From positions 186,001 to 250,000 of the forward strand of contig JBEWZL010000013.1 in NCBI GenBank assembly GCA_045837725.1: a DNA stretch of 64,000 nt, written 5' to 3'. Under the pieces are notes generated by a model that saw only the letters and a list, made by a program, of their open reading frames with translations, made no database searches and had not been told where the DNA came from. The stretch is from Vermamoeba vermiformis (lineage: Eukaryota > Tubulinea > Echinamoebida). The translations under genes and the position numbers were made by a program. Each line of letters starts with the position of its first letter. The first letter of the stretch is position 1. Positions 48,415 through 60,532 of the stretch are shown in pieces.

Positions 48415-50812
48415 ATGTTTTCTGACATAACAAAGAAGAAACAATTTCTGCGGCACTTGGTGACACACAATCAACGCGACATTTCACTACCAATAGAAAA
48501 CTCGCCCTTTTTCGCTGCATTTCTTAAAAGTTCAGGCTGGATGTTAAGTTTCAAATTAGATCGGAAACAAAACACCACAAGAGAGCAAAAAGTTCTCGTG
48601 TTTTCACGATATTACCACTACTTATACCCACAGTTATTTATGAACGCTTTTCAGCCGATTGAAACGTCATTTGTAAAGACGTCAGAGAACGGATGGAATC
48701 TCACACCAAAAGGCTCGCCGCGGTCACCACGTCGCAGAGAATTGAGTCCTCATAAGTCCTCTCTTAGCCCCAAATCAGCACACAACTCACCCAAATGTAA
48801 GTTCAGCTCTAAATCTAATTATTAAATCGCCAGCGGAACATTTCGGGCCGGCTGCCGCGTTTTATCAGTAAATTATGAAATCTAAACTCGCGGTTGCGCT
48901 CCATACTAATCAAATATGAATACTAACTCATTGGTATCTGCAGTACTGGTCTCAGTGCGCGACCTCAAAATGCCGCAACACGGTTTTGCAAAAGGACCGC
49001 TGCTTTCTACGTCTCAAATTCATCATGAAGCTGTAAGTGCACCACTCTAGGTTAAATATACTCCTTGTATACTAATAAGATCGTATCACAGATCAAATTA
49101 GAAAACATTATGTCGAACAAAACACTGCTGACAGATTCAGACATTCGATATCTGTTTCAAACCATTGGCTTGCCTAAATTTTGTGCGCGCCCATTGATAG
49201 ACAAGCTCAATGGTGTCTCTGAAGAATACATCGACTATACGAAGAAAAGAACTGCCATTGAAGAGTACGCCAAGACCGTCTCATCCGAAGTATTTAGAAA
49301 GTTTTGGGAAGAGAATTTGAAGTACTTTGATAATGTTAGACGAGTATTCAATCTGATTAGACACCCCACTCGCGATTATATCATTCCGAACGATTTTGAG
49401 CCCATTTTCAAAGGTAAACTCAGATGTGCTGACAAAATTAGAGCAAGTTTCTGGAATACTGACCGAATTTAATTATTAGAAATTCTAAATACTCACCCTG
49501 GTCTCGCCCCATTGAAGAGTGCCCCTGAATATCAAAACAGATACAGTACGTTCAAGACAAAGTAGTTTTTGCCATTTATGGAAATATTAATAATCTTTCA
49601 TTACTTTGCAGAGGAAGCAACCATTGCCAGAATATTTTATACTGTGTCCAGGTCATGGAGGAACAGAATCACTTTGAGTGATCTGCGCGCGAAGAAAGCT
49701 CATTTTGTAGAAAGTTTTTTGTCGCTGGAGAAACACAACGACATTCTGACTGTAAGTAGTTATAGTTGATATACTATATCGTATATTAAGCAAATCATTC
49801 AAAGACTTTTAGATCGAATCAGATTCTCTTGAAAATACGTGAATTCGTATAAAAATTAACCGCTCGTATTTTTAGAAACCGGAGCCCTTCGACTACATGT
49901 CCTATTACATTATATTATGCAAGTTCTGCGAGCTCGACGCTGACAGAGATCAACGCATCACTAAGGAAGAGCTGTTGCGCTACAGCAATTACTCGCTCAC
50001 CACACGCATTGTCGATCGCATCTTCGAAGTGTGTCGATTCTCTTACCCTGGTGCTCCTGGCTATCAAGGAAATAAGAACTACTTTAATTTTGCTGACTTT
50101 GCTTGTAAGTATCTCAACCAGCTTATAATTTCAAGAACAAGACTCTAACTAACTGATCTTATTTTAGGGTTCTTACTGTCAGAAGAAGACAAGACGACTG
50201 ATGCATCGATCAATATGTGGTTCAAGTGCATCGATATCAATGGCCAGCACTACTTGACACCAGCGGATCTGTACTACTTTTACGAAGAACAAATGGACAA
50301 GATGGAGCTCTCAGGCATGGAAGTCATTCCTTATCAACAAGCACACGTGCAAATGTAAGTACTCGATGTATATTGGCGTTAAAAGACGTAACTAACATAG
50401 CCTCAGACTGGACATGCTGCATCCAAAAGACGAGTCGCGCATCACCCTCGAAGACATCAAGAAGAGTGGTGTGGCCTCAATGTTCTTCAATTTGCTCTTT
50501 AATGCCAACAAATTCATCGAAGAAGAGAGCAGATTTGCGACACGTGCCAAGCGCAATGGCGGTTACAGCGACTGGATGAAGTTCGCGAGCAAACAATACG
50601 AACTCGCGCTGCAAATTGACCGCGCGGAACACGCTGCCAAACAGAAGCACACTGCGCGCTCATTCCAAGAGGCCGTGAATGCTGAAGGTCTCGCCCCGCA
50701 CATGGAGTACGACGAGAACAGCGACAGCGACGAGGACATGGAGACCTTGGCTGGCGAGTACGACGATGACTCGGGTGATGAGGACTTGAACATCATGCGC
50801 GGTGATCGTTAA
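48415..50812 (+). CDS. PP2A regulatory subunit B'' (PR72/TON2 type)
   Basis: Eight exons (48415-48796, 48944-49032, 49092-49413, 49480-49545, 49612-49751, 49876-50104, 50168-50354, 50407-50812), about 606 residues. EF-hand DADRDQRITKEEL and the degenerate CIDINGQHYLTPADL lie in the second half. FCELDADRDQ, FVESFLSLEKHNDIL, YPGAPGYQG, WFKCIDINGQHYLTP and VIPYQQAHVQ are characteristic of B'' subunits. An acidic tail of about 40 residues follows. The subunit targets PP2A in a Ca-dependent way. Plant TON2 controls microtubule arrays. TGTAAAT motifs follow at about 50845 and 50900. Confidence 0.92.
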
Positions 50813-50979
50813 AACAATTTTGTAACAAATAATCGAACCATAATCATGTAAATAGTTGCGAACAAAAAAAAATCAAAATAACAAAATCAAATAACAAAAA
50901 AATGTAAATAAAATTTACAACGCGAAATTAATTTGTACAAGCGTAACGATGGTATTATATATTATAAGACTAGCGGTGA

Positions 50980-52639
50980 TTATTTGAACTCTTTGATGAT
51001 ATTCTCAATGCGATGTCGATCGAGCAGTGAATTGTGTCGCGCTTCACTCACCAATTTGTTGTACAGCGTGATGAATGCGTCCTTCAAGTGCACCTCATCA
51101 ATCTCGGCGTTATCGTCATCTTTATCAGTGTTGTTGTTATTGTTGTTCTTGGTCTTATTCTTAGACTTGTTCGCTTTGTTCTCTTCGTCTCTCAGTTTTT
51201 TGTTGGCAATCACATCGCGTGTAGCTCTCAGACTGGCTTCATTCACCAGATTTTTCAAGTCTGCGCAGTTAAATCCTTGCGTCTAGTACTTGTGTTAATA
51301 AACACTCATAGTTTGTATTAACAAAAACTTACGAGAATGCTGAGCATTGAAATGAGACCTTTCTTCGCTAAATTCTCCACGCCCGGCTTGTCTTGCAAAT
51401 AAAACTTCAAAATTTGTTCTCGACTCGCTGCATTAGGCAAATCCATCTAATAGACCATAGTTAGTAAGTGCATTAACAGATACTTCAAGTATTGCTGTTG
51501 TTCTTACATTCACAATGCGGTCAAATCGTCCAGATCTGAGCAAGGCTGGATCGACATGATTCAAGTTGTTGGTGGCCGCTGTATGAAGTGTTAGCACCGC
51601 TGATTGAACACAATACTCATCGACAATAACATACCTAACACGAGCACGTTGTGGTTCTCCAACAGACCGTCCATGCACGTCAACAACTGTGACACGGTCT
51701 GCGTGTCTTTCATACCCAGCGGGTCCTTGCGACTGCCAATCGCGTCAATCTCGTCGATGAATAAGATGACTGTTTGGGGCTTGGCCTCGCTCTCTTTCTT
51801 GCCCGTCACTTTGTTCCACAGTCGCGAGAACATGCCGCCACCGCCGCTGCCTTGTGCGCGACTCTTAGCGTCGTCAAACAGATTGCGAATACGTTGGGCA
51901 CCACTGCAATAATATTAGCGCTATAATAATACTAACGAGACTCTTGACGTACCGGCCAACTAAGATCTCGTCAAATTGCGCGGCTGAGGCGTACAAGAAA
52001 GGCACTGTGAGTGATGGTGGCAATGATCTTGGCAAAGTACGTCTTGCCCGTGCCAGGAGGACCGTGCAACAAAATACTAATGAGAATTGAAGACTGGTTA
52101 GTTCAATGAAAACACCATCGATCAGATCGCGAATTAAGAATTACCCTCTAGGCATGGCAGAGCCGAACTTAGCGTACACTTCGGGGTACTTAAGCATATC
52201 AACAATCTCTTCAGCGTCCTTTGGTATTTCTGTTGGTACCATGACGAGTCAGTTTTATTTTTTGAAATCCGGTAAACTCAGCACAATTTTTCAAACTTCA
52301 ATATTATTTGAAGCAACAATACGTATTATTTGAGCGTTTGTCATAATATATAAATTAATAGAATTTAAAATTACCTCCGGCCCAGAGATCTGCAAAATCA
52401 ATAGATGGCTCAGCGCTCTTTTTCTCCTTTTCTTTAATAACGAATCGTTGATCATCAGCATTTAATGTGCGTTGATAAATCTTGGCCATAGCATAGACTA
52501 GCAATAAATAAAAGCCCGCAAGACCGAGGCCTTTGACGGCAGTACCCACGACCGAATCCTTGCTCGCGACCTCTTTGATACGTGAGGCGAGTGCTGAATT
52601 GAGCATAGGACGGTTTTTATCTGAGAGTACTATCTCCAT
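50980..52639 (-). CDS. membrane-anchored FtsH/YME1-type AAA ATPase without peptidase
   Basis: Exons: 52375-52639, 52145-52229, 51953-52076, 51635-51903, 51508-51578, 51333-51446 and 50980-51282, about 410 residues. TM helix at residues about 38-58 (GLGLAGFYLLLVYAMAK). AAA motifs: Walker A GPPGTGKT, VPFLYASAAQFDEILVG (FtsH pore region), Walker B ILFIDEIDAIGS, and RSGRFDR with the arginine finger. The protein stops about 80 residues after the AAA C-terminal helices with a Lys/Asn/Asp-rich linker. The M41 metalloprotease domain (HExxH) is missing. Near 52001-52020 the frame shifts by a net +1 between IIATITH and VPFLYAS. It could act as an unfoldase in the inner mitochondrial or another membrane (inference). 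Confidence 0.82.
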
Positions 52640-52731
52640 TGTGTTCGTGTCCGTTGATTAAAAAATACATTTTGGATCGCGCAATTATTTGTCTTATTTC
52701 CAGATCGGAGCGCATATCGAATGCTTAGATC
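52640..52731. promoter_or_regulatory. 92-bp divergent promoter region (AAA ATPase / ZC3HC1)
   Basis: The shortest divergent gap in the window. Both 5' leaders and promoters must fit or overlap the neighbouring first exons. Confidence 0.45.
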
Positions 52732-54414
52732 ATGAGTGACATAACACCTGCTAGACTACAAAAGGTATTGCAGCAATTGAAGAGCCAATCACCGCTTGCT
52801 GGAGCTAGCAAAACTGAGCAAATTAAGAATTCTTTGAAAGATGACACCAAGAAGTAAGAAAATTATTTTAATATAATAATCAATTATTATTGATAGTATT
52901 GTTATGAGATATTCTTCTAAATAATATATTTGAATTTTTGCAATAATTTATTTTGGCGCCGAATAAATTTCCAATTAATTTCTAATTAACACCATTACTA
53001 GCGCGAGTTTTGACTGCAGACCATGGGACTACTCGATGTTTTTGCGACGAGTGCGCACTTATCAAGTCATGACGTGGTTCGCCAAGCCCAAAAAAATTAA
53101 TCCCTTTGCCTGTGCTCGGTACTGCTACAACATACCCATATGATTAACCATACTAACGTATTGTCATATTGTAGCTTTGGTTGGATAAATTGTGACTTTG
53201 ACATGCTCGAATGTCCCTCGTGCAAACAGCGCCTCTTGTTCGCACCCTCTAAACAACTCACGCAACAGGGTCGTAAGTGCTGTGTTGTCACTGATTACAC
53301 TGCCCCATGTGCTAATAATACACAGTGGAGGACGCAGCAGCGGCATTCTTGACACAGCTCGAGACCTCGCACTCAGAATACTGCCCGTGGCGCAACAACC
53401 CGAGTCCGTCGCACTTCACACACTTGCCGTACGATCAGAGCAAAGTGCTGGACCAGTTCTCAGATAGATTCAAAACATTTCAAGCTGTCTCTCTGCCTGT
53501 GGTGAGTGTACAGACTGAAGAACGCGTTGTAAGTGATAGATAGATATTTATGACGTTAATGACCGATGACTCATCGAGTTCAACAGAAAACACTCATCGA
53601 TGACAAGTTAGATTTGCTAGTGGACGATAGGGGACACAAAGACGCTGTCAAGGTAATGTTAGTTGTCTGTAAACATACAGCCAACTAATGAGCTCATGAG
53701 CAGGCAGCATTCATCTTAGCCGTGTGTGGCTGGGAGTGCATGCAAGAACAAGAGCAGCACATCATTTACTGTTCGCAGTGTCAGCGCCAAGTAGCACTCA
53801 AACAATGCAATCAACTATTAGAGCACCAAGTCAACGAGGATGATGTAAATATGACAGTACGGCTTTTGAAAGAGAGTCAGCACGGTGCTGCTGAGAATGA
53901 TGATGCGCACCCATCGAGTCCAACACAATCACCGCACAGTCGCAAGAGAGATCGTGAGCCAACAGAGGGCGACAAAGACAGTGAACAGGGCGCTAGCAAA
54001 CGAGCAAGAATTGAGCCACAAGAAAGCAGTACCAACGGCGAACACAGCCACAACACCAGCACTGACAATGCTGGCACAACAGTTGAGCCCAGTGCTCCAT
54101 TCGACAGCACGAGCACGGCACAGCAACAGACTGCCTCGCCGTACAATTCACCCACCGCAACACTGGTGCGTGACAAGCCATTTGATCCGGTGAATGAACA
54201 CCGCTACTTCTGTCCGTGGATCAACAGCTACGAAGAGAGTGCGCAGACCAGTCTCGTTGCGTGGCAGAAAGGTCTCGTCGCACTGTTTTCATTGCCCGCT
54301 GCACCCACCGAACACGTCATTGCCGCGCCCAAATCATTCTCAGATTTTCAAACAATTTTGAATCGTATTCGCGCTGTGGTGCAAACACCGAACAAAAGTG
54401 TACATAAACTGTAA
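52732..54414 (+). CDS. ZC3HC1: ZC3HC1/NIPA homologue, C3HC zinc-finger protein
   Basis: Six exons (52732-52853, 53002-53118, 53175-53272, 53326-53501, 53587-53652, 53704-54414), 429 residues. The first BIR-like module has CRPWDYSMFLRR, FGWINCDFDMLECPSCKQRLLF and HSEYCPWRNNPSPSHF. The second has VCGWECMQEQEQ, IYCSQCQRQVAL and, after a Ser/Thr/Glu-rich linker, HRYFCPWINSYEES. Both are typical of NIPA/ZC3HC1, Pml39 and Rsm1. The protein binds TPR at the nuclear-pore basket. The human protein was also described as an SCF subunit. Confidence 0.93.
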
Positions 54415-54452
54415 TATCTACTCTAGTTTACATCGATTAGTCACTTCTACAA

Positions 54453-55537
54453 TCACTTTCTCTTCATTGTGTGCAGGTAAGTGCATTGCTCGCCCTTGTT
54501 GCACATCTTCTGCAGCCAGTGAAAGCAGACCAACTCCTCGCGCACTTCAATGTCTGGCTGTTCCTCTTCATTCGCAGCATCCTGGGCATTATCTGGCTCA
54601 GCCTCCTCTTCAACCTCCTCTTCCTCGCCGTTCTCATTATTTTCACCTTCAGCGTCTTTCTTCGCAGGATACATGTTGTACCACGTCTTGCGGCCCAAAT
54701 GAGGGTTGGGTGCGTGCCAGGGCATGCCATCCTCGTCCAAATAAGGTAATATTTCAGACTCGTCAATAAATGTCGTGCGACCGTCTTCGATTCGATTCAA
54801 ATAAAATCTCGTTGGCTTCCTTTCAGTGGTCAGACCGAGCGCCAATACGGTGCCGAGGACTTGCTTCACGGTGGAATTGAACGTGGCAGATGTGGTCTTG
54901 TGATGAATTTGTTTGGCAATGCGCAATACGTTCTCTAAGGTGATGTCGCCTTTGTACTTGTCTACAAAGGGTCAGTTCAATTAACCAATAGAAGTGACAA
55001 TCGTTGTGTCACGTACATTGTTGCTTGGTCCATCGTCTGCGATTGATTTCATACCCTGCGCGCCACAGATTAGCAGAAATTAAATTGCGTGATTCGAAGT
55101 CCTTGATGGGTGCCGATGAGGCTCTAATCACCATCTGCGAGGTCGTGGGAGTGCATCGGCAGATGCACTCTCCGGATTTGTTGCCCTTCCACGTAAATGT
55201 TATATCAACTTTATAATCGCGCCACGGCATGGTAAAATCTGTCGTGTAAGTCGAAACTCCAGCTACTCCACCCTTTACTGGCTAAATTGAGATAAGAATA
55301 TTGCCCGAATTTATTAATTTCGCTACCAAAACTTACTGTGCCATTGATAGTTTTGGGCATTAATGATTTTATAAGATCAAATGCTGCACAACCAGTGGAC
55401 TTCGCTCTCCCTCCATACGCGCGGTGCGTAACTCGAAAAAAACGTCAATACTTTTAGTATTAACCACGCGCTAACTTACCACTGTGCTCCTCGAGCGTAG
55501 TTTGGTTACTATCGGCGCTTTGTTTTGGTTTGTACAT
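54453..55537 (-). CDS. uL11-like domain fused to an acidic linker and CCCH zinc finger
   Basis: Four exons (55480-55537, 55337-55431, 55017-55281, 54453-54961), about 308 residues. Residues about 80-180 align with ribosomal uL11/L12: a DITFTWKGNK strand, CTPTTSQMVI, then GDITLENVLRIAKQIHHK...TVKQVLGTVLALG, the C-terminal rRNA-binding helix region. The uL11 N-terminal glycine-rich part is not recognisable. A segment of about 65 residues follows, then a Glu-rich linker, and the last 20 residues form CFHWLQKMCNKGEQCTYLH, a C-x7-C-x5-C-x3-H finger. It is probably an RNA-binding protein, not the standard ribosomal protein. The reading frame is open upstream of the chosen Met, so the true start may lie further 5'. 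Confidence 0.72.
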
Positions 55538-55806
55538 CTCTATTGCGTTGCCGTTGTGAGAATAAACGGAGCAGAAAAACTCGAGAATAAACCCACCGAC
55601 CGTCCCAACCTGTCAGTGTGTATCGCATTCTAAGAAAGATCTGGGTACAATGACGCCAAGATATTTAGCAAGGGGTATGTTCGAAACTTAGGTGGAAACA
55701 AACGACTTCCGGTTGTTCTGCCTCTTGGCGGTCAAAAAAATTAGTCGTGATTTCCCCATTGCCATAAAATCCACGAGCACAAAGCCCGATACATTTAAAT
55801 AATCGG

Positions 55807-57513
55807 ATGAAGCGCAAATCAGATAGCGAAGCCCCGAGCCACAACAAGAGGGCTCGTGTCAATAATAACAATGAAAGAATGCACGATCGCAACAAATACA
55901 AAGACAAGCCACCAGATTTTTTAGAATTGAGCCAGAAATACGAGTCATTTGCTCAATAGTAAGTCTGTTCGTGCCAATAACATCGCATTAATCGACCTCA
56001 GCGTAAAATATTCGAAAAAAGGAACGCCAACCATTGATTTTACGGATCCTTATGCGGCTAGGCACGTATTGAGCGATTAAATATTTTTTCTAGCATCTGT
56101 TAATTATTTTTTAAGGGAGTTGACGAAAGTACTCCTGGATCACGACTACGGCATTAAAATTGACTTGCCAATTGATCAACTATGCCCAACAGTACGTATT
56201 TCAGTCGATTATTTCTGATTAGATGTAGATAAATATATAAATAACAGGTAACATCAAGGTATGAAAATTCTTTGCGGAATCAAAGAGGAAGGTGATCTGA
56301 CTAGTTGAAGGACCAATTACATTCACTGGCTAGAGGATGTTCTCAAATATTCCGAGCCAGTCAATGAAAATGGTGTTGTAAGAGGCATTGACATGTAAGT
56401 TGTTGCATTTGTACGCTTTTATACGGCACTAATCTGCTGTCAAGTGGCACGGGTGCCTCATGCATTTATCCACTGCTGGGCGTTGCGATAAATAATTGGT
56501 CGTTTGTCGCTACAGGTACGTCAATGGATTACGCGCAGCAGTAACTTATAGTTGCATTCAGATATTGATGATAAGTCACTGGAACTGGCGCAGAAGAACA
56601 TTGAACTGAATCAATGGCAGCACAAGATTGAGCTGCGCAAGCCCACTGAAGACAACATATTGCTGACAGTAGTGCGCGACAATGAGTAGTAAGTGATGCG
56701 TGCGGATTAAAACAGAATTAACTCGTTTCACAGCTATGACTTTTGCATGTGCAATCCACCGTTCTTTGGCAGTGTCGAGGAGAAGGGTGAGAACCCTCAG
56801 ACAGTGTGCACGGCCACATCGAATGAGCTCGCTACTGAGGGCGGTGAATTGGAGTTTGTCGGACACATCATTCGCGACAGTCTGCAGCTGCGACATCAAG
56901 TGCGATGGTACAGCTCGATGATTGGTCGCAAAGTCAATGTCGCGCCACTGCTGAAACTGCTGCACGACAATCACATTCACAACATTCGTCAAACGACTTT
57001 CTATCAAGGCCGCACTACTCGTTGGGCTATTGCATGGTCATTCAGCAACGACGGATATTATCAAATACAAGTTAGTATTTGTTTGATATGCCCCTATAGC
57101 CTAGAATAACACCTTTTTGTTAGAGAGAAGCTCGCCGTGAGTTAAATACGACAAAGAAGTCAGTGGCGTTTATTCTGCATAATGCGCAAAGCAGCCAGGT
57201 ACAAAAGATCATTCAACAAGTGCTGGAGAATGAATCAGTGCCATACGAATACAATCAAGTACAATCTACATATTACATTGTTGTTGAAGGAGGTACTCCA
57301 TTAGCAGCCAGTTGGAACGAGTTCAACGGGGAGGACAAAAACCACCGCGAGGGGCAATTGATACTCAAAATGTCGCTACAGATACATCAATCGCAAGAAG
57401 ACCAGGTTATGGTGCTTAGTAAGCTAATGAATGGAGATCAATATTTGTACGTCATGTTCTTCGAGTACTTAGAGAGCATTTTTGATGCTGTACGCGATGT
57501 GGAGGACGAATAA
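55807..57513 (+). CDS. METTL16: METTL16 (METT10D-type) RNA m6A methyltransferase
   Basis: Nine exons (55807-55958, 56002-56065, 56120-56191, 56248-56258, 56311-56394, about 56446-56515, 56562-56688, 56734-57070, 57124-57513), about 435 residues. Family marks: DFTDPYAAR, the NYIHWLEDVL motif, DIGTGASCIYPLLG (SAM-binding loop), FCMCNPPFF (catalytic NPPF) and FYQGRTTRWAIAWSF. An 11-nt exon supplies VTSR between CPT and NYIHW, matching human spacing. METTL16 methylates U6 snRNA and MAT2A-type hairpins. The N-terminus has a Lys/Arg-rich nuclear signal. Confidence 0.93.
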
Positions 57514-57937
57514 ATGTAATTTGTTTTGTTTAAGACCTACGCTTTAATAGCACCTTATAATCGCTTATTAAGATCATTATTCTAAACCTCGTTCTAATAT
57601 TAGGTTTATCAATTTTATTTTTCCCGCCTCCGAAAATAAAAGCGAAATTCAAATGTTTGTTCGCTATTTGAGGCCTGAAACATAATTGAAGGCGCTATTA
57701 TATTTGTACTTGCCGTAAGTAACAGAAATCTGAGGGTATTTACTGCGCGTCTGATCTTGGTTTCCGTTACACCGTTTACTCGAGATCTTCTTCAAATTAT
57801 TTGACTATATTGTTTAGTATTTTTTCTAATAATATTTTATGCAGTACAGGCTTTTGGAGGCTCTGAATAATGTGGATATGATAGCAATTTAGATGCATTA
57901 TTTTTTCAAAGCAAGACGAGTTATTTAAGCAATTTAA
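57514..57937. other. intergenic region between METTL16 and LIN9
   Basis: 424 bp, AT-rich, with no open frame of note, no tRNA-like fold seen and no repeat. It should hold the METTL16 3' end and the LIN9 promoter. Confidence 0.5.
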
Positions 57938-60532
57938 ATGACAGCAAGGCCACGTAGATCAACAGCGAACTATAATAATAATAACCCACTGGGCTTACCA
58001 GAGGATGCACCTAAACAGTGGACAGAACAAGAACTACAAACTTTCTTCAAAGGTCAGTCAGCATAATATTTTAATAGCATAATATCAATATGAACATGTT
58101 ATTAAATTACCGTTTATTGTAGAACTCGTAAAGCACGGCAAAACTTGGACACAAATTGCCGAGGCACTGCCAGCACGAACACCACTCGACATTGAGAACT
58201 TATATAAGAACCACGAGAACTTAATCAAGACACTACTAACACAACAAGCCAACTTACCACCGCCCGAGCCAAACGCGGATCCAACCCTTCCCGATCTGTC
58301 GGTATTCGTTGCCTCAGTACACGACCACTACAGCGCACTGTACAACATACAGCAGCGCAGCAGTGAGGCCGAGAACGAGTCACCAACGATCTTGGGCCGA
58401 ACTAAAGCGGTCAGCAGGACGGGCAGTGCAAAGAAGAAAACAGGCAAGAAAGACAGTCCCACCAAGGTACGTGCCACACCAGTCTTGTTGCGCACATTGT
58501 TAGGTCTGATGTCACGTGCACTGACTGCGCGCACTAGATCAAAAGGAGGTCGCGGAGGAAATTAGAATACGACGAGGACGAGGAAGCGAGTTCAGAGGAG
58601 AGCGACGAGTCACAGCCCACGGTGAGTAACGACACTGCGTGAGGACGAGCATTCACTACTAACGATGTGTTGACAGCCTGTGCGTCGTTCTGCACGTACT
58701 AAAGGACAAGCGTAAGTGAACAAATAATTCCACACCGCCATTGCACCAAGCTGACACGTGACAGGACCGACGATGTGGAAGGAGTGGAAGAATTGTTAGC
58801 CCTGGCACTGAGTGGTCACGGCGACAAGGCCGATGGTCAAGCCAACACTGGTCGCACTCGCAGTCAAAACAGTGCCGCACAAGACAAACTCCCGCCACGA
58901 CTGCGCAACAAATCAGCCAAAGATCAGAGTGCCAAGTCCACGAGTGCCATTCAGAGTCCTGCACGGTCAACTTCACCGACGAGAATCAGTGTGATTCGTG
59001 TGCCGGGCAGTGACAAGCTGCTCGAGGCACGGCTGAACAGTGCCCTCGCCAATCCCAAGTTCCGTCAGTGGTGTTTGTACGAGTTCTTTTACGCCACTAT
59101 TGATCAGGAGTTCTTTGCACAAAATGATTTCCAGCAGTGTCTCGACGGTCTGGGCTTGGCCTCTGTCACGCATTTGACTCGTCCCAAGTGGCGTTATGTG
59201 CGCAGTGTCATTGGCAAGCCACGTCGTGTGTCCCATGCATTTTTCATGGAAGAGCGCACCAATTTGAACGCTCATCGCATGGCACGACGAAGTTCTGAAG
59301 ACGAGCAAGAAAAAGATGAAGAGAACAAGAATGTTGAAGAGGACGAAGCGAGTCAAAGCAGCAAAGAAGAGCCCGCGTTGATTCCTGTGGGGTCACCAGT
59401 GTTGTGTACGTGCTCTTATTTACTTCAATTACCATGCTAACACTTCGCAGTCTATGACGAGGACAGCAAAGAATTGTTGCGCGGAGTAATCACTTCACCA
59501 CACTCCAACTGTTGTTATGACATTAAGCTGAGTACTGGTGAGACCAAGTCTGTTGAAGACATCTGGGTCATGGTACGGAGAATCACTCTTTGTCATGTGT
59601 ATTACGGTATATCTAAGACAAATTATTTTGCAGTCATACGAAGAAGTCAACGAAGCTAAGCGTAAATTCGACACAATATCGACTACGAATGTCAACAATG
59701 TGACAGCACGAGACGACAAAGAGGACTCGGACTATTCAACTTCAGAAAGACCGACTAAACGGCGGCGAGTGGAACCGATCAAAGGAGGTACGTGCCGTTG
59801 TGGTCGTTGACACCTTAGTTCATGACACTCTAACTAATCCTAACAGAACGTGTACCAAGCCCCGAACGAACAACACGCACCGCAGATCTGTCAGAACACG
59901 TCAAATTGAGCAAAGACAGCTTGCAGAAGGTTGCAGGATTGATTTGGCTGTTAGAAAAGAAGGACAGTCTGGTACTCGAACTGCGCGGCTTAAATGACGA
60001 AGCAGAACGACTGACACTCGCTGAAGAGGAGTTGAGTGAAGATTTCAGACACAAATACGCCACTGTAGTTGTCGCTATCAGTCAATTGAATGTCGAACTT
60101 GAAACAGCGCTCAATACCGTGCGCCAGATGAAAGAACAGTCGAAACAGAGCACAGGTCCCACACCAATCAATCGTGCGAGTTGGTGGACTGAATTGAATG
60201 CTGAGTGCAAGAACACTGCGCGCCTAGTAGTGCAGCGCATATTGGGTGACATGCCGTCAGATGAGGACAAGAAACACGTCACACTAGTCGAGCACAGCGT
60301 GGCCCTGCTACAGTACGTGGCACAGTGCACTGAGCTCGATCTGAATGACAACGAAGTGGCCCTAGCACTCAATGCAGCACTCACCGCACTTAGACCACGC
60401 ACCGTGACGAGCAACGACCTCACCGTGCAGAATCCAAATATGCGATTGTATGCTGAAATTGAAGCCGCGGTGAACGAATTGAAAAACAAAATGACGAAAT
60501 CGAGTGCGAATAATAACAAGGAAAGTAAATAG
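57938..60532 (+). CDS. LIN9: LIN9 / ALWAYS EARLY homologue (DREAM/MuvB subunit)
   Basis: Eight exons (57938-58052, 58123-58466, 58538-58621, 58677-58711, 58765-59405, 59451-59572, 59634-59787, 59847-60532), about 726 residues. An N-terminal SANT/Myb-like helix set (QWTEQELQTFFKELVKHGKTWTQIAEALP) precedes a basic linker. The DIRP domain is clear: WCLYEFFYATIDQEFF, FQQCLDGLGL, LTRPKWRYVRSVIGKPRR and FFMEERTNLNAHR. A Tudor-like stretch (PALIPVGSPVLFYD, VITSPHSNCCYDI) and C-terminal coiled coil follow. MuvB represses or activates cell-cycle genes. TGTAAAT lies 12 bases past the stop. Confidence 0.94.

Noticed and set aside
51979-52000. A second 22-nt GT...AG segment in the AAA gene that would also restore frame
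   Set aside because: It encodes VPFLYAS, part of the conserved FtsH pore region, so removing it would delete conserved residues. A one-base excess upstream explains the frame better.
54961-55620. Standard cytosolic ribosomal protein uL11
   Set aside because: The glycine-rich uL11 N-terminus is absent, the protein is nearly twice the normal length and it ends in a CCCH finger.
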